Assembly (NCBI RefSeq): GCF_000379765.1
Contig: NZ_KB903509.1
Span: forward strand, 273,136-337,135
From: Flexithrix dorotheae DSM 6795
GTDB taxonomy: Bacteria; Bacteroidota; Bacteroidia; Cytophagales; Flammeovirgaceae
DNA length: 64,000 nucleotides
Direction: 5' to 3'
The notes beneath the pieces are model-generated. The model was not told the origin of the DNA and made no database searches. It was given only the letters and a program-made list of their open reading frames with translations. A program made the position numbers and the translations under genes. Of this stretch, positions 8,938 through 17,125 are shown piece after piece (position 1 is the stretch's first letter; each line of letters opens with the position of its first letter).

Positions 8938-9135
8938 AACAAGCATGCTGCTTGACCCAATTATTGAGAATTTTCATTTATTCAAAATAGTGTTTGTGGC
9001 AAATTTGAATAGATTTTGAGGACTATTTATAGCGTAAAGATCTTCCCCGCAATGGAATTGTTGTGCTTAAAAATGGTTTTCAGCATCTCGCTAAATTCAC
9101 CGACTATTAAAATAAAAAAGTATTAAATTAAGAAA

Positions 9136-10578
9136 ATGAAAGAACATTATTTACCCAGAAGACATTTCCTCACCAAAACCAGCCTTGGACTAGGGGCATT
9201 GGCATTTGGCTCCTTATTTAAACCGGGAATTCTACAGGGAAAATCCCCTTCTGGTACCCGGGGGTTTTTGGATAAACCTCACTTTGCACCCAAGGTAAAA
9301 AGGATAATTTACCTTTTTCAAAGTGGCGGGCCTTCCCAGATGGAATTATTCGATTATAAACCCTTATTAAATAAAAAAAATGGTGAGGAACTTCCGGATT
9401 CTATAAGACAGGGACAACGAATTACCGGAATGACAGCAGGACAGGAATCATTTCCCCTTGCAGGCGCTCAGTTTGATTTTGCCCGTCACGGTAAAAGTGG
9501 TGCTTATGTAAGTGAACTGATGCCCTACACCTCCAAAATTGTGGATGAGCTTTGTTTTATCAAATCTATGCATACAGAGGCGATTAATCATGACCCGGCC
9601 ATTACCTTTTTCCAAACAGGTTCTCAGCAACCGGGACGGCCTTGTATTGGTTCATGGTTAAGTTACGGACTTGGTTCAGACAATGAAAATCTTCCTGCTT
9701 TCAGTGTATTACTTTCCAGAGGGAGTGGCAGAAAATCGGCTCAGCCACTTTATTCCCGTTTGTGGGGAAATGGTTTTTTACCCTCACTCCATCAGGGGGT
9801 TCAATTCCGATCGGGTAAAGATCCTGTGCTTTATCTTAACAATCCTCCCGGAATTAAACCGGAAAACAGAAGAAGGATGCTTGACAAACTGGGACAGATG
9901 TATCAAAATCAATTTGAAAAATTTGGCGATCCGGAAATACAATCCAGGCTGGCTCAATATGAAATGTCATACAGAATGCAAACCTCAGTTCCGGAAACCA
10001 TGGACATTTCCAATGAACCAGATTATATTTTTAAACTATATGGGGAAGATGCCAGAATTCCCGGAACTTATGCGGCCAACTGTTTGCTGGCAAGAAGACT
10101 GGCAGAAAGAGATGTTAAGTTTATTCAATTATATCATGTCGGCTGGGATCAGCACAATAATCTCCCTGATCAAATTAAAGGGCAATGTAAGGATGTGGAT
10201 CAGGCTTCCTCAGCCTTGATATTAGACTTAAAACAAAGAGGCCTGTTAGAAGATACACTTGTAGTTTGGGGTGGGGAGTTTGGAAGGACTAATTATTCTC
10301 AGGGAAAACTGGAAAAAGGAAATTATGGCCGCGATCACCACCCCAGGTGTTTTACCATATGGATGGCAGGTGCGGGAATTAAAAAAGGAATTACCTACGG
10401 GCAGACCGATGAATTTGGATACAACATTGTGAAAGATCCGGTACATGTGCATGATTTTCAGGCCACAATGTTACATTTACTCGGTCTTGATCACGAAAAA
10501 TTAACATTTAAACACCAGGGAAGAAGATACCGATTAACAGATGTGCATGGAAGCCTGATAAAACCAATTTTGGCTTAG
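9136..10578 (+). CDS. DUF1501 domain protein, Tat-exported
   Basis: 480 residues. The N-terminus carries a twin-arginine signal (RRHFLTKTSLGLGALAFGSL), so it is folded in the cytosol, perhaps with a metal cofactor, before export. The rest is the DUF1501 domain, distantly related to alkaline phosphatase and sulfatase folds: IYLFQSGGPSQMELFDYKP early, INHDPAITFFQTGSQQPGRP, the late VVWGGEFGRT signature and GRDHHPRCFTIWMAGAGI. The HH and DQH residues (VGWDQHNN) could bind metal. It follows the PSD1 gene by 198 bases and the two are expected to act together. The substrate is unknown. The terminator at 10612-10650 closes the unit. Confidence 0.92.
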   Translation: MKEHYLPRRHFLTKTSLGLGALAFGSLFKPGILQGKSPSGTRGFLDKPHFAPKVKRIIYLFQSGGPSQMELFDYKPLLNKKNGEELPDSIRQGQRITGMTAGQESFPLAGAQFDFARHGKSGAYVSELMPYTSKIVDELCFIKSMHTEAINHDPAITFFQTGSQQPGRPCIGSWLSYGLGSDNENLPAFSVLLSRGSGRKSAQPLYSRLWGNGFLPSLHQGVQFRSGKDPVLYLNNPPGIKPENRRRMLDKLGQMYQNQFEKFGDPEIQSRLAQYEMSYRMQTSVPETMDISNEPDYIFKLYGEDARIPGTYAANCLLARRLAERDVKFIQLYHVGWDQHNNLPDQIKGQCKDVDQASSALILDLKQRGLLEDTLVVWGGEFGRTNYSQGKLEKGNYGRDHHPRCFTIWMAGAGIKKGITYGQTDEFGYNIVKDPVHVHDFQATMLHLLGLDHEKLTFKHQGRRYRLTDVHGSLIKPILA

Positions 10579-11009
10579 GCGATCATTAAAGTTTAATTAC
10601 CATCCCAATCCAAAAGGTTGTCATTTAAAAAAAATGGCAACCTTTTTTTATTTGCCTTCTCTTCTCCAGACTGGATTTTCAAGCCTTGATTTAATCCTAT
10701 CATGTATTTCTTATTTACAAAAAAAACCGCTCTCTAACAAATTTTGAACCAATAATTTAAAAAATAAAAAAATAGTTGAATCTAAAATTGTTTTCTGAGG
10801 GTTATCTTCTTAAAATAGCAGTTGAATTCAATTTTCTATCAGAAGTTGAATCCTGGAATGAAGTTAATTCGTATGTTCCAGGTGACTTTTTTAAGTAAAA
10901 AACAATTATTAACGAATATCAATAATTATTAAGCAGTCGTTTGAATCGCAAACAGCTAAAAAAACTATAGAAAGTGCTTTAGAGTTCGAGACACTTAAAA
11001 TTTTCTCTT
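10579..11009. other. Intergenic region, 431 bp
   Basis: It holds the terminator of the PSD1/DUF1501 unit at its left side and the leader of rpoN at its right. No gene of any size with protein-like content was seen. Confidence 0.6.
10612..10650 (+). terminator. Rho-independent terminator after the DUF1501 gene
   Basis: Arms 10612-10626 and 10632-10646 (core aaggttg / caacctt, one mismatch) followed by a run of seven T. Confidence 0.85.
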
Positions 11010-12494
11010 ATGCAGAAGTTAAACCTAACGCAAACCTTAACCCAGAAATTATCGCCTCAACAGATTCAGTTTATCAAGTTGTTGCAGGTGCCAACTATGG
11101 AGTTAGCGGCAAGGATTGAAGAGGAACTTGAAGCCAACCCGGTATTGGAGGAAGGTCGTGAAGAAGATGACCAGGATGAAATCAATGCAGGAGATGATAC
11201 AAGTTCCGATATTGATGATAAAGATGAATTTGATGATGATTTTGATGATATTGGAGACCCGGTAGAGGAAATAAACCTGGATGAATATATTAACAATGAT
11301 GACATTAGTGGATATAAAATGTACGGGGATGGCCCTGCCACTGAGGATGATAAGGAAATTCCTATTCCTATGATGTCAAGCCTCACTGATGCCCTGATGG
11401 CTCAGTTGGGATACCTTAATCTTTCGGATAAAGAACATGCCATTGGAGAGCAAATTATTGGAAGTATAGACAATGATGGCTATGTAAGAAGAGAATTAGA
11501 AGCTATGGTAAATGACCTGGCCTTCTTACAAAACATTGAAACATCCGAGGAAGAAGTAGAGCAGGTTTTAAAAAGGATACAAACCTTTGAACCACCGGGA
11601 ATTGCCGCAAGAGATTTGCAGGAATGTCTTTATCTTCAATTACAGAAAAAAGACAGGAAGGATTCTCTTGTAGTTGTAGCCATAAAAGTGGTAATGCTTT
11701 GCTTTGAAGAGTTTAAGAAAAAGCATTATATCAAAATCCAGAAAAAATTAAACATTACGGAAGAGCAGCTTAGAGGTGCTGTGAATATGATCATCAAACT
11801 AAATCCCAAACCCGGAGGATATACCAACACGTTTGTAAAATCACAATACCTTACTCCTGACTTTCTGCTTAAAGAAGTAAATGGAAAATTGGAGGTCGCT
11901 TTAAATTCTAAAAATGCTCCTGAATTAAAAATCAGCCGATCTTATGCTGATATGCTGGATACTTATGATAAGAGTAATAAAAAGGATAAAAAAATAAAGC
12001 AAACGGTATCTTTTGTAAAACAAAAGCTGGATGCAGCCAAATGGTTTATTGATGCGATAAAACAAAGACAGGAAACATTGCTCAAAACTATGAGGTCAAT
12101 AGTAAATTATCAGTCAGAATTCTTTTATACTGGTGACGAAAGCAAGCTTAAACCAATGATTCTGAAGGATATAGCCAATGAAATTAACATGGATATTTCT
12201 ACAGTTTCCAGGGTAGCAAACAGCAAATCCATTCAGACTGATTTTGGCTTGTTTCCCTTAAAGTTCTTCTTTTCTGAAAGTATTTCCACCGACTCTGGTG
12301 AAGATGTAAGTAGCAAGGAAGTTAAATATATCCTTAAAACCATTATTGAAGGTGAAGACAAGCGCAAACCATTATCTGACGATAAATTGGAAAAAATGCT
12401 TAATGACAAAGGCTATAATATTGCCAGAAGGACTGTTGCTAAATACCGTGAACAACTCAATATTCCTGTGGCCAGATTGAGAAAGGAAATATAG
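11010..12494 (+). CDS. rpoN: RNA polymerase sigma-54 factor
   Basis: 494 residues, normal length. Region I is glutamine/leucine-rich (LTQTLTQKLSPQQIQFIKLLQ) and contacts enhancer-binding proteins. Residues 48-95 form the acidic region II, very rich in Asp and Glu. The core-binding domain follows (PGIAARDLQECL near residue 200), then the helix-turn-helix (MDISTVSRVANSKSIQTDFG) and the C-terminal RpoN box ARRTVAKYREQL that recognises the -24 element. Sigma-54 directs transcription only with an AAA+ activator, none of which is encoded here. It stands alone with its own terminator. Confidence 0.97.
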   Translation: MQKLNLTQTLTQKLSPQQIQFIKLLQVPTMELAARIEEELEANPVLEEGREEDDQDEINAGDDTSSDIDDKDEFDDDFDDIGDPVEEINLDEYINNDDISGYKMYGDGPATEDDKEIPIPMMSSLTDALMAQLGYLNLSDKEHAIGEQIIGSIDNDGYVRRELEAMVNDLAFLQNIETSEEEVEQVLKRIQTFEPPGIAARDLQECLYLQLQKKDRKDSLVVVAIKVVMLCFEEFKKKHYIKIQKKLNITEEQLRGAVNMIIKLNPKPGGYTNTFVKSQYLTPDFLLKEVNGKLEVALNSKNAPELKISRSYADMLDTYDKSNKKDKKIKQTVSFVKQKLDAAKWFIDAIKQRQETLLKTMRSIVNYQSEFFYTGDESKLKPMILKDIANEINMDISTVSRVANSKSIQTDFGLFPLKFFFSESISTDSGEDVSSKEVKYILKTIIEGEDKRKPLSDDKLEKMLNDKGYNIARRTVAKYREQLNIPVARLRKEI

Positions 12495-12523
12495 TTTTCC
12501 CCTGGTTCAGCATTTTTGAGAAG

Positions 12524-12563
12524 AAGGTTTGAAAATTCAAAATTCAGACCTTTTTCTTTTTTA
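12524..12563 (+). terminator. Rho-independent terminator of rpoN
   Basis: Arms aaggtttgaa (12524-12533) and ttcagacctt (12543-12552), one G-U pair, followed by a T-rich stretch, 30 bases after the rpoN stop. Confidence 0.75.
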
Positions 12564-12599
12564 AAAGTTTAGAAAATCACAAATTCAAATTTTTTCGCA

Positions 12600-13217
12600 T
12601 TGGATAAAAAAATCGCCACTACCCTCTCCTACCTGTTCCATCCACTGCTGATGCCATCTCTCAGTTTTTTAATTGTTTTATTTTTGGCAGATGCCTCTCT
12701 GGCACTCAGTTTTAATGAAAAAACAAGAGTACTGATTCTGATATTTCTGGGCACTTTTATTTTTCCGGCCTTAAGCCTATTACTGATTTACGCTTCTTCT
12801 TTGTCCCAAAACTTAAAAATTGACAGTCGTTTTGAAAAACTATTTCCTTTTGTAATGGTCACCATTTTTTACACTATGGTGACTTACACTTTTGTAGAAA
12901 AGCAGGGGGTGAGTAATTTACTTAATAGTATGATTATCGGAATCACATTTACAGTTGCTTTTTCCACTATGCTTTCTATTTTTTATAATATCAGCATCCA
13001 TGTGAGTGGGATTTTTGGGGTATTAGGTATTTTATTCGCTATTAATATTTTTACTGATAGCCATAACCTGCTTTATCCTATTTTAGCGCTGATCATAGTT
13101 GGGGGTAGTCTGGCATCGGCTAGACTTTCATTGCAACACAATGACCCAAAGGAAATTTTTCTTAGTGGTGTCATGGCTTTCTCTGTATGTTTTTTGTCTG
13201 TTTATATTTTAGTTTAG
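12600..13217 (+). CDS. Conserved integral membrane protein (function unknown)
   Basis: 205 residues, mostly hydrophobic, with about six membrane helices (near 12-29, 43-66, 80-99, 108-127, 132-150 and 155-172, and a last one near 188-204). The start is TTG: no in-frame ATG or GTG exists between this codon and the upstream in-frame TAG at 12570-12572. The N-terminal LSYLFHPLLMPSLSF is typical of a Bacteroidota membrane family sometimes named PA-phosphatase-like, but the PAP2 catalytic motifs (KxxxxxxRP, PSGH, SRxxxxxH) are absent. It lies 105 bases after rpoN beyond a terminator, so it is probably a separate unit. No function is proposed. Confidence 0.75.
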   Translation: MDKKIATTLSYLFHPLLMPSLSFLIVLFLADASLALSFNEKTRVLILIFLGTFIFPALSLLLIYASSLSQNLKIDSRFEKLFPFVMVTIFYTMVTYTFVEKQGVSNLLNSMIIGITFTVAFSTMLSIFYNISIHVSGIFGVLGILFAINIFTDSHNLLYPILALIIVGGSLASARLSLQHNDPKEIFLSGVMAFSVCFLSVYILV

Positions 13218-13393
13218 CCTCCATAATCCTTAAAAGGCAGGTTTAGATTAAAAAAAAGCTTTTCCTTTCCACCATTTTTAGCATTGCTTCGTTATTCACT
13301 TTTACCTGCTTACACAAGCATTAATTTTTTAGTTTTTCACAAAGTTTTTGGGGAAGAAAATACACTTTAAAGCTTATTGCCCATAAAATCCGG

Positions 13394-15154
13394 ATGTTCC
13401 AGCAGTTTAGAACCATAGCAATTGTTCTTATCTTTTTTGTATCAGGAATGGCACTGGCAACTACAGTGTTTTTTTTCAATACAAATTACCAGGAATTTTC
13501 GGATACAATTATCATTCTCTATAACCTGCATGAAAAAGCCACAATTTTCAGGTCACAATACCTTACAGAATTTAGGTTTGAAGTTTTAAAATACATTCTT
13601 ATTGGGGTTTCATTAATTATTCCCCTTGTCGGTTTTTACATATACCTGTATTTGGAAATCATCTATTTTTCCTTAAAACAGATATATTTTTTCCTTAGAA
13701 ATCTGGTCATTCATCTTTACGAAACCTTAGATGCGCTTTCCCCATTTGAAAAAAACCTGGCCATCGTAGCCTTCACCATCATTTCCATTTCCAGGCTTTA
13801 TTTCTCTTTTGCCTATCCCATCCACATTGATGAAGCCTTTTCCTATGTATTTTTAGTAGACAAAGGTTTTTTTGTTACCCTGTTTTATTACCCGGGCCCA
13901 AATAACCATGTGCTTTACCTGCTTTTATGCGGCCTGGCGGATCACCTTTTCTCGAATCCATGGGTTGCCATGCGGCTACCCGTATTACTGATAAGCACAA
14001 TCACTACAATTCTAATTTTCACACTGGTAAAATATTATTCTAATTTTAGAATAGCGTTTTGGGGCTCCTTACTTTTTTCTCTCTCAGAATATGGGCTTTT
14101 CTATGCGGTTCATGGAAGAGGATATTTTTTACTGTTGCTCATCCTTATTTTCTGCATACTGTCCTTATTTAAAATTGTGAAGGGTGGCTTCAAATATTAT
14201 TATGCCATTTTTATCATTGCTTCAATTTTAGGATTTTTTACTATTCCTGTATTCATATTCCCATTTGCCAGCTTAATTACCTTTGGGTTAATCTACAGTT
14301 GGAAATTCGGCATAAAGCAAAAGGTTAGATGGATTTCAGTAGCCACTCTTATCGTAATTTTAGGAACAGGAGTTTGCTACACTCCAATTCTGATTGGGAG
14401 CGGTTGGACTGTACTTTTTCAAAATTCCTGGGTAGCTTCTTTAAGCTGGGAAGAATTCATCTTGAAAATACCTGGTTATCTGGCAGAATCCGCCAGTGCT
14501 TTTTATAGCATGGATTATTTAGGAGTAATATTCAGACTGATCAATCTTGGCTTTTGGGCATTTGTATTTTACAAACCGGAATTCTTCAGTGCAAAAGGCT
14601 GGTGCAGCCGGGAAAGCTTAAAAATGTTAAGTCTTTTAATGCTTTGTTTTTATGTGATTCCCTTTCCCATTTTATTGGTTAAAAAAGTTTTACCTTTCTT
14701 CCGAATCTGGTTATATTTAGGTCTGCTTGAATATTTCGGATTAGTAACAGCCATTTTCCTGATCACAAAGAAATACAAAGTGGAATCTTTGCAAAAGACT
14801 ACCTGGACATTAATTCCTGCAATTGTCTATACCCTATTTTTCTTAACATTTTTACAGTTGGAAATTTTAAAACCAACCCCTTACCGTCAATATCCAAAAC
14901 TTGTAGATTATGTACTCAGAAAAAAAGCTAACCGGGTTTTTGTTACCGAGGATTTATACAATGTATTTTTAAGATATGAAGGTTTAAAATATCAAAAACA
15001 CCTTACCATCCATGTAACGAACCCTTTCCCGGGAAATCGATATGACTTCATCATTACCAAAAAGAAGGAATCCTTTCCAACTACAGTAGATCAGAAAAGT
15101 TATGAAGCCTTCTATGAAGATGATTATGTGAAAGCTTTTGAGAAAAAATGGTAA
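13394..15154 (+). CDS. GT-C fold glycosyltransferase, family 39-like membrane protein
   Basis: 586 residues. Two membrane helices precede the main domain (about 8-30 and 60-85), followed by a GT-C type polytopic region from about 120 to 500. The first periplasmic loop carries AYPIHIDEAFSY, where the Asp of DEA is the usual catalytic position of protein-mannosyl/arabinosyl-transferase-like enzymes. AMRLPVLLISTITT and YGLFYAVHGRGYFLLLL are also typical. The C-terminal 90 residues are soluble. Such enzymes take a lipid-linked sugar and transfer it to an envelope acceptor. The acceptor is unknown and no polysaccharide cluster surrounds it. A hairpin at 15206-15224 after the stop may help termination. 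Confidence 0.8.
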   Translation: MFQQFRTIAIVLIFFVSGMALATTVFFFNTNYQEFSDTIIILYNLHEKATIFRSQYLTEFRFEVLKYILIGVSLIIPLVGFYIYLYLEIIYFSLKQIYFFLRNLVIHLYETLDALSPFEKNLAIVAFTIISISRLYFSFAYPIHIDEAFSYVFLVDKGFFVTLFYYPGPNNHVLYLLLCGLADHLFSNPWVAMRLPVLLISTITTILIFTLVKYYSNFRIAFWGSLLFSLSEYGLFYAVHGRGYFLLLLILIFCILSLFKIVKGGFKYYYAIFIIASILGFFTIPVFIFPFASLITFGLIYSWKFGIKQKVRWISVATLIVILGTGVCYTPILIGSGWTVLFQNSWVASLSWEEFILKIPGYLAESASAFYSMDYLGVIFRLINLGFWAFVFYKPEFFSAKGWCSRESLKMLSLLMLCFYVIPFPILLVKKVLPFFRIWLYLGLLEYFGLVTAIFLITKKYKVESLQKTTWTLIPAIVYTLFFLTFLQLEILKPTPYRQYPKLVDYVLRKKANRVFVTEDLYNVFLRYEGLKYQKHLTIHVTNPFPGNRYDFIITKKKESFPTTVDQKSYEAFYEDDYVKAFEKKW

Positions 15155-15205
15155 CTGTCTCTTTTTTAAACTTCCTTTTTTATCCAAACAGTGAGAAAAA
15201 CCTGC

Positions 15206-15224
15206 AATAAAGCCAGGCTTTATT
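15206..15224 (+). terminator. Weak hairpin after the GT-C gene
   Basis: Arms aataaagc (15206-15213) and gctttatt (15217-15224). The following sequence is T-rich but interrupted, so termination is uncertain. Confidence 0.35.
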
Positions 15225-15370
15225 CCCAATTCATTATTATTTTTTGTCTAGTACCTTGTTTTACACAACACTAAAATTGACCGTTCATCTTATTTCTTTA
15301 TATTAGTGTCAATTTTTAGCAACTTTTTCAGCTTTTTCACTTACATATAACCAAATCAATATTAAAAAAA

Positions 15371-15553
15371 ATGAGCAAATTAGTAAAATCAAATTATAAT
15401 AAAGTATTAACCGGAGTTTGTGGAGGAATAGGCAACTTCCTGAATATAGATCCGACTATAGTGCGGGTAGCTTTTGCCGTAAGTTCATTTTTCTTTGGGG
15501 TTTCAATTTTAATCTACATTGCCCTTGCATTCATTATTCCAAGCGAATATTAA
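15371..15553 (+). CDS. PspC domain protein
   Basis: A 60-residue protein consisting only of a PspC domain. It has the KVLTGVCGGIGNFLNIDPTI amphipathic start with the family's VCGGIG motif, a valine-rich segment and a single membrane helix (about 33-56) ending in IIPSEY. PspC family proteins sit in the cytoplasmic membrane; the founding member helps sense envelope stress in Enterobacteria, but the short Bacteroidota versions have no known partner. It stands alone between the GT-C gene and fabG. Confidence 0.9.
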   Translation: MSKLVKSNYNKVLTGVCGGIGNFLNIDPTIVRVAFAVSSFFFGVSILIYIALAFIIPSEY

Positions 15554-15598
15554 GCTTCCCAATTTTATTTCTGAAAATCATGCTGTAATATTGCCCAA

Positions 15599-15629
15599 TT
15601 ATTCCCACTTGCACAATTGGTGGGAATAA
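15599..15629. promoter_or_regulatory. Inverted repeat upstream of fabG
   Basis: Perfect 10-base arms (15599-15608 and 15620-15629, ttattcccac and its complement) separated by 11 bases, about 70 bases before the fabG ATG. No T-run follows, so an operator or leader hairpin is more likely than a terminator. Confidence 0.5.
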
Positions 15630-15698
15630 ACAGGCAAAGATTTTTTCACCGACCAATAAAGGTCTGAAGCACTTGTGCTCAAAAATTTAATATTACCC

Positions 15699-16445
15699 AT
15701 GAAATTATTAGAAGGAAAAAATGTACTTATAACTGGTGCATCAAAAGGAATAGGAAAGGCTATTGCCCTTAAGTGTGCTGAAGCTGGAGCCAATGTTGGA
15801 TTTACTTATTTATCTAGCGTAGAGAAAGGTGAGGCACTTGAAAAAGAGCTGGAAGGACTTGGTGTAAAAGCAAAAGGATTCAGGTCTGATGCTTCAGATT
15901 ATGCAGCAGCTGAGAAATTAGTAGCAGATTTTGTAGCTGAATTTTCTTCTCTGGATGCCCTAATCAATAATGCCGGCATTACCAAGGATGGCCTTCTAAT
16001 GAGAATGAGTGAGGAGCAATTTGATGCGGTAATTGGAATTAACCTGAAATCAGTGTTTAACCTTACCAAAGCTTCCTGCAGAACATTAATGAAGCAGAAA
16101 TCAGGGTCTATTATCAACATGAGTTCTGTGGTAGGTGTGAGAGGAAATGCCGGGCAAGCGAATTATGCAGCATCCAAAGCAGGGATTATTGGATTTACCA
16201 AATCGGTGGCACTGGAAATAGGTTCCAGAGGAATTAGAGCTAACGTAATTGCACCAGGTTTCATTGAAACGGAAATGACAGGGCAATTGGATCAGAAAGT
16301 TGTAGCAGAATGGAAAGAGGGCATTCCTTTGAAAAGAGCAGGTTCTCCAGAGGAAGTAGCAGATTTAGCTATTTTCCTTGCTTCAGATATGTCAAAATAC
16401 ATCACGGGGCAGGTTATTGAAATTAACGGTGGTATGAACACCTGA
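15699..16445 (+). CDS. fabG: 3-oxoacyl-[acyl-carrier-protein] reductase
   Basis: The ATG at 15699 gives a 248-residue protein that aligns with FabG starts; the longer frame from a GTG at 15675 adds eight unlikely residues. A classical short-chain dehydrogenase: NADPH-binding TGASKGIG (13-20), NNAG (90-93), the catalytic Ser142/143, Tyr156 and Lys160 (YAASK), and the ending GQVIEINGGMNT seen in FabG. It reduces 3-oxoacyl-ACP in each round of fatty acid elongation in the cytosol. It is monocistronic here, with an inverted repeat before it and a strong terminator behind. FabG function is likely, although SDR paralogues can be hard to separate; a second SDR lies at 36311. Confidence 0.93.
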   Translation: MKLLEGKNVLITGASKGIGKAIALKCAEAGANVGFTYLSSVEKGEALEKELEGLGVKAKGFRSDASDYAAAEKLVADFVAEFSSLDALINNAGITKDGLLMRMSEEQFDAVIGINLKSVFNLTKASCRTLMKQKSGSIINMSSVVGVRGNAGQANYAASKAGIIGFTKSVALEIGSRGIRANVIAPGFIETEMTGQLDQKVVAEWKEGIPLKRAGSPEEVADLAIFLASDMSKYITGQVIEINGGMNT

Positions 16446-16465
16446 TAATATTCCTCTTCAAAACA

Positions 16466-16502
16466 AAAAAGGTTGATCAAATGAAATGCTCAACCTTTTT
16501 TG
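16466..16502 (+). terminator. Rho-independent terminator of fabG
   Basis: Arms aaaaaggttga (16466-16476) and tcaaccttttt (16490-16500) with T-run. The A-run on the left side means it can also serve the minus-strand small gene ending at 16523. Confidence 0.9.
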
Positions 16503-16522
16503 TTTTCTTATTTTAAATAACA

Positions 16523-16699
16523 CTACTTCAGAATATCATCTCTATCCCTCAACTTCTTATCATCCACAGTTTTATTTAAAAATTTATTGAGTTCATCAAT
16601 AGAAAAAGTAGACTCAATTTCCCCCGATTTATTTACGGTAATATTGAATCCTTCCAAATCTTTATGAACTTTAGGTTTTCTTGTTCTTTTTGACTTCAT
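16523..16699 (-). CDS. Small basic/acidic protein, 58 residues (unknown)
   Basis: A 58-codon gene read from the ATG at 16699 to a TAG at 16523. The product starts with a basic patch (MKSKRTRKPKVHKDLEGF), continues ITVNKSGEIESTFSIDELNK and ends in a charged DDKKLRDRDDI. There is no signal peptide, membrane segment or cysteine. Codon use is like the neighbours, and the gene ends 20 bases before the shared fabG terminator. I believe similar short proteins (KPKxHKDLEGF...VEDKKLKDRDD) occur in other Cytophagales, but that recollection could not be checked. The function is unknown. Confidence 0.65.
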   Translation of the reverse strand: MKSKRTRKPKVHKDLEGFNITVNKSGEIESTFSIDELNKFLNKTVDDKKLRDRDDILK

Positions 16700-17125
16700 C
16701 GTGGAGTGGTTATATTAAAATTTCAATACTGATTTTTCTATTATTTTTTATTCACAATCATATGTATAAACATATAATTTCAATTGAATGTTCATTTTCC
16801 ATATTTCAAAAATGTTGATTTAACATTAAAATTAATGTCCGTTACCTGACAAACTCTTAAAAAAACAGGTGAAATATCCGGCAAAAAAGAATTGAGTAAT
16901 TTAATCCACAGTTTGTGGAAAAAATCTGCAATCCGAATCCAGAACTACTACAAATTTTTCTTCTTTCCCCTGTATTATCTTAAAAACCAAGTTCGCCCAA
17001 ACAGCACAATCAATTCATTTTCAAATACTTAAACACCACCCTTCAAAAAAACCCATTCTATTTGGGTAAATAATGGTATAAAATTTAGAACTAAAACTTT
17101 ACCATCATAACATTTTTTATCGGGC
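16700..17125. other. Intergenic region, 426 bp
   Basis: Divergent region between the 58-residue gene and the PBP gene. It holds two short inverted repeats (atatgt/acatat near 16759-16775; tccaca/tgtgga at 16902-16917). Neither is followed by a T-run. No gene was seen. Confidence 0.55.

Noticed and set aside
9671..10219. 182-codon open frame inside the DUF1501 gene, same strand, other frame
   Set aside because: It lies wholly within a well-supported gene, lacks family features and has atypical amino acid content.
11066..11386. 106-codon serine-rich open frame opposite rpoN
   Set aside because: It is the mirror of the Asp/Glu-rich region II of sigma-54; the acidic GAT/GAA codons read as Ser-rich on the other strand.
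16540..16920. Possible DnaA boxes (tcatccacag and aatccacag) suggesting an origin
   Set aside because: Only two imperfect matches, no cluster, no dnaA or dnaN nearby; one lies inside the 58-residue gene.
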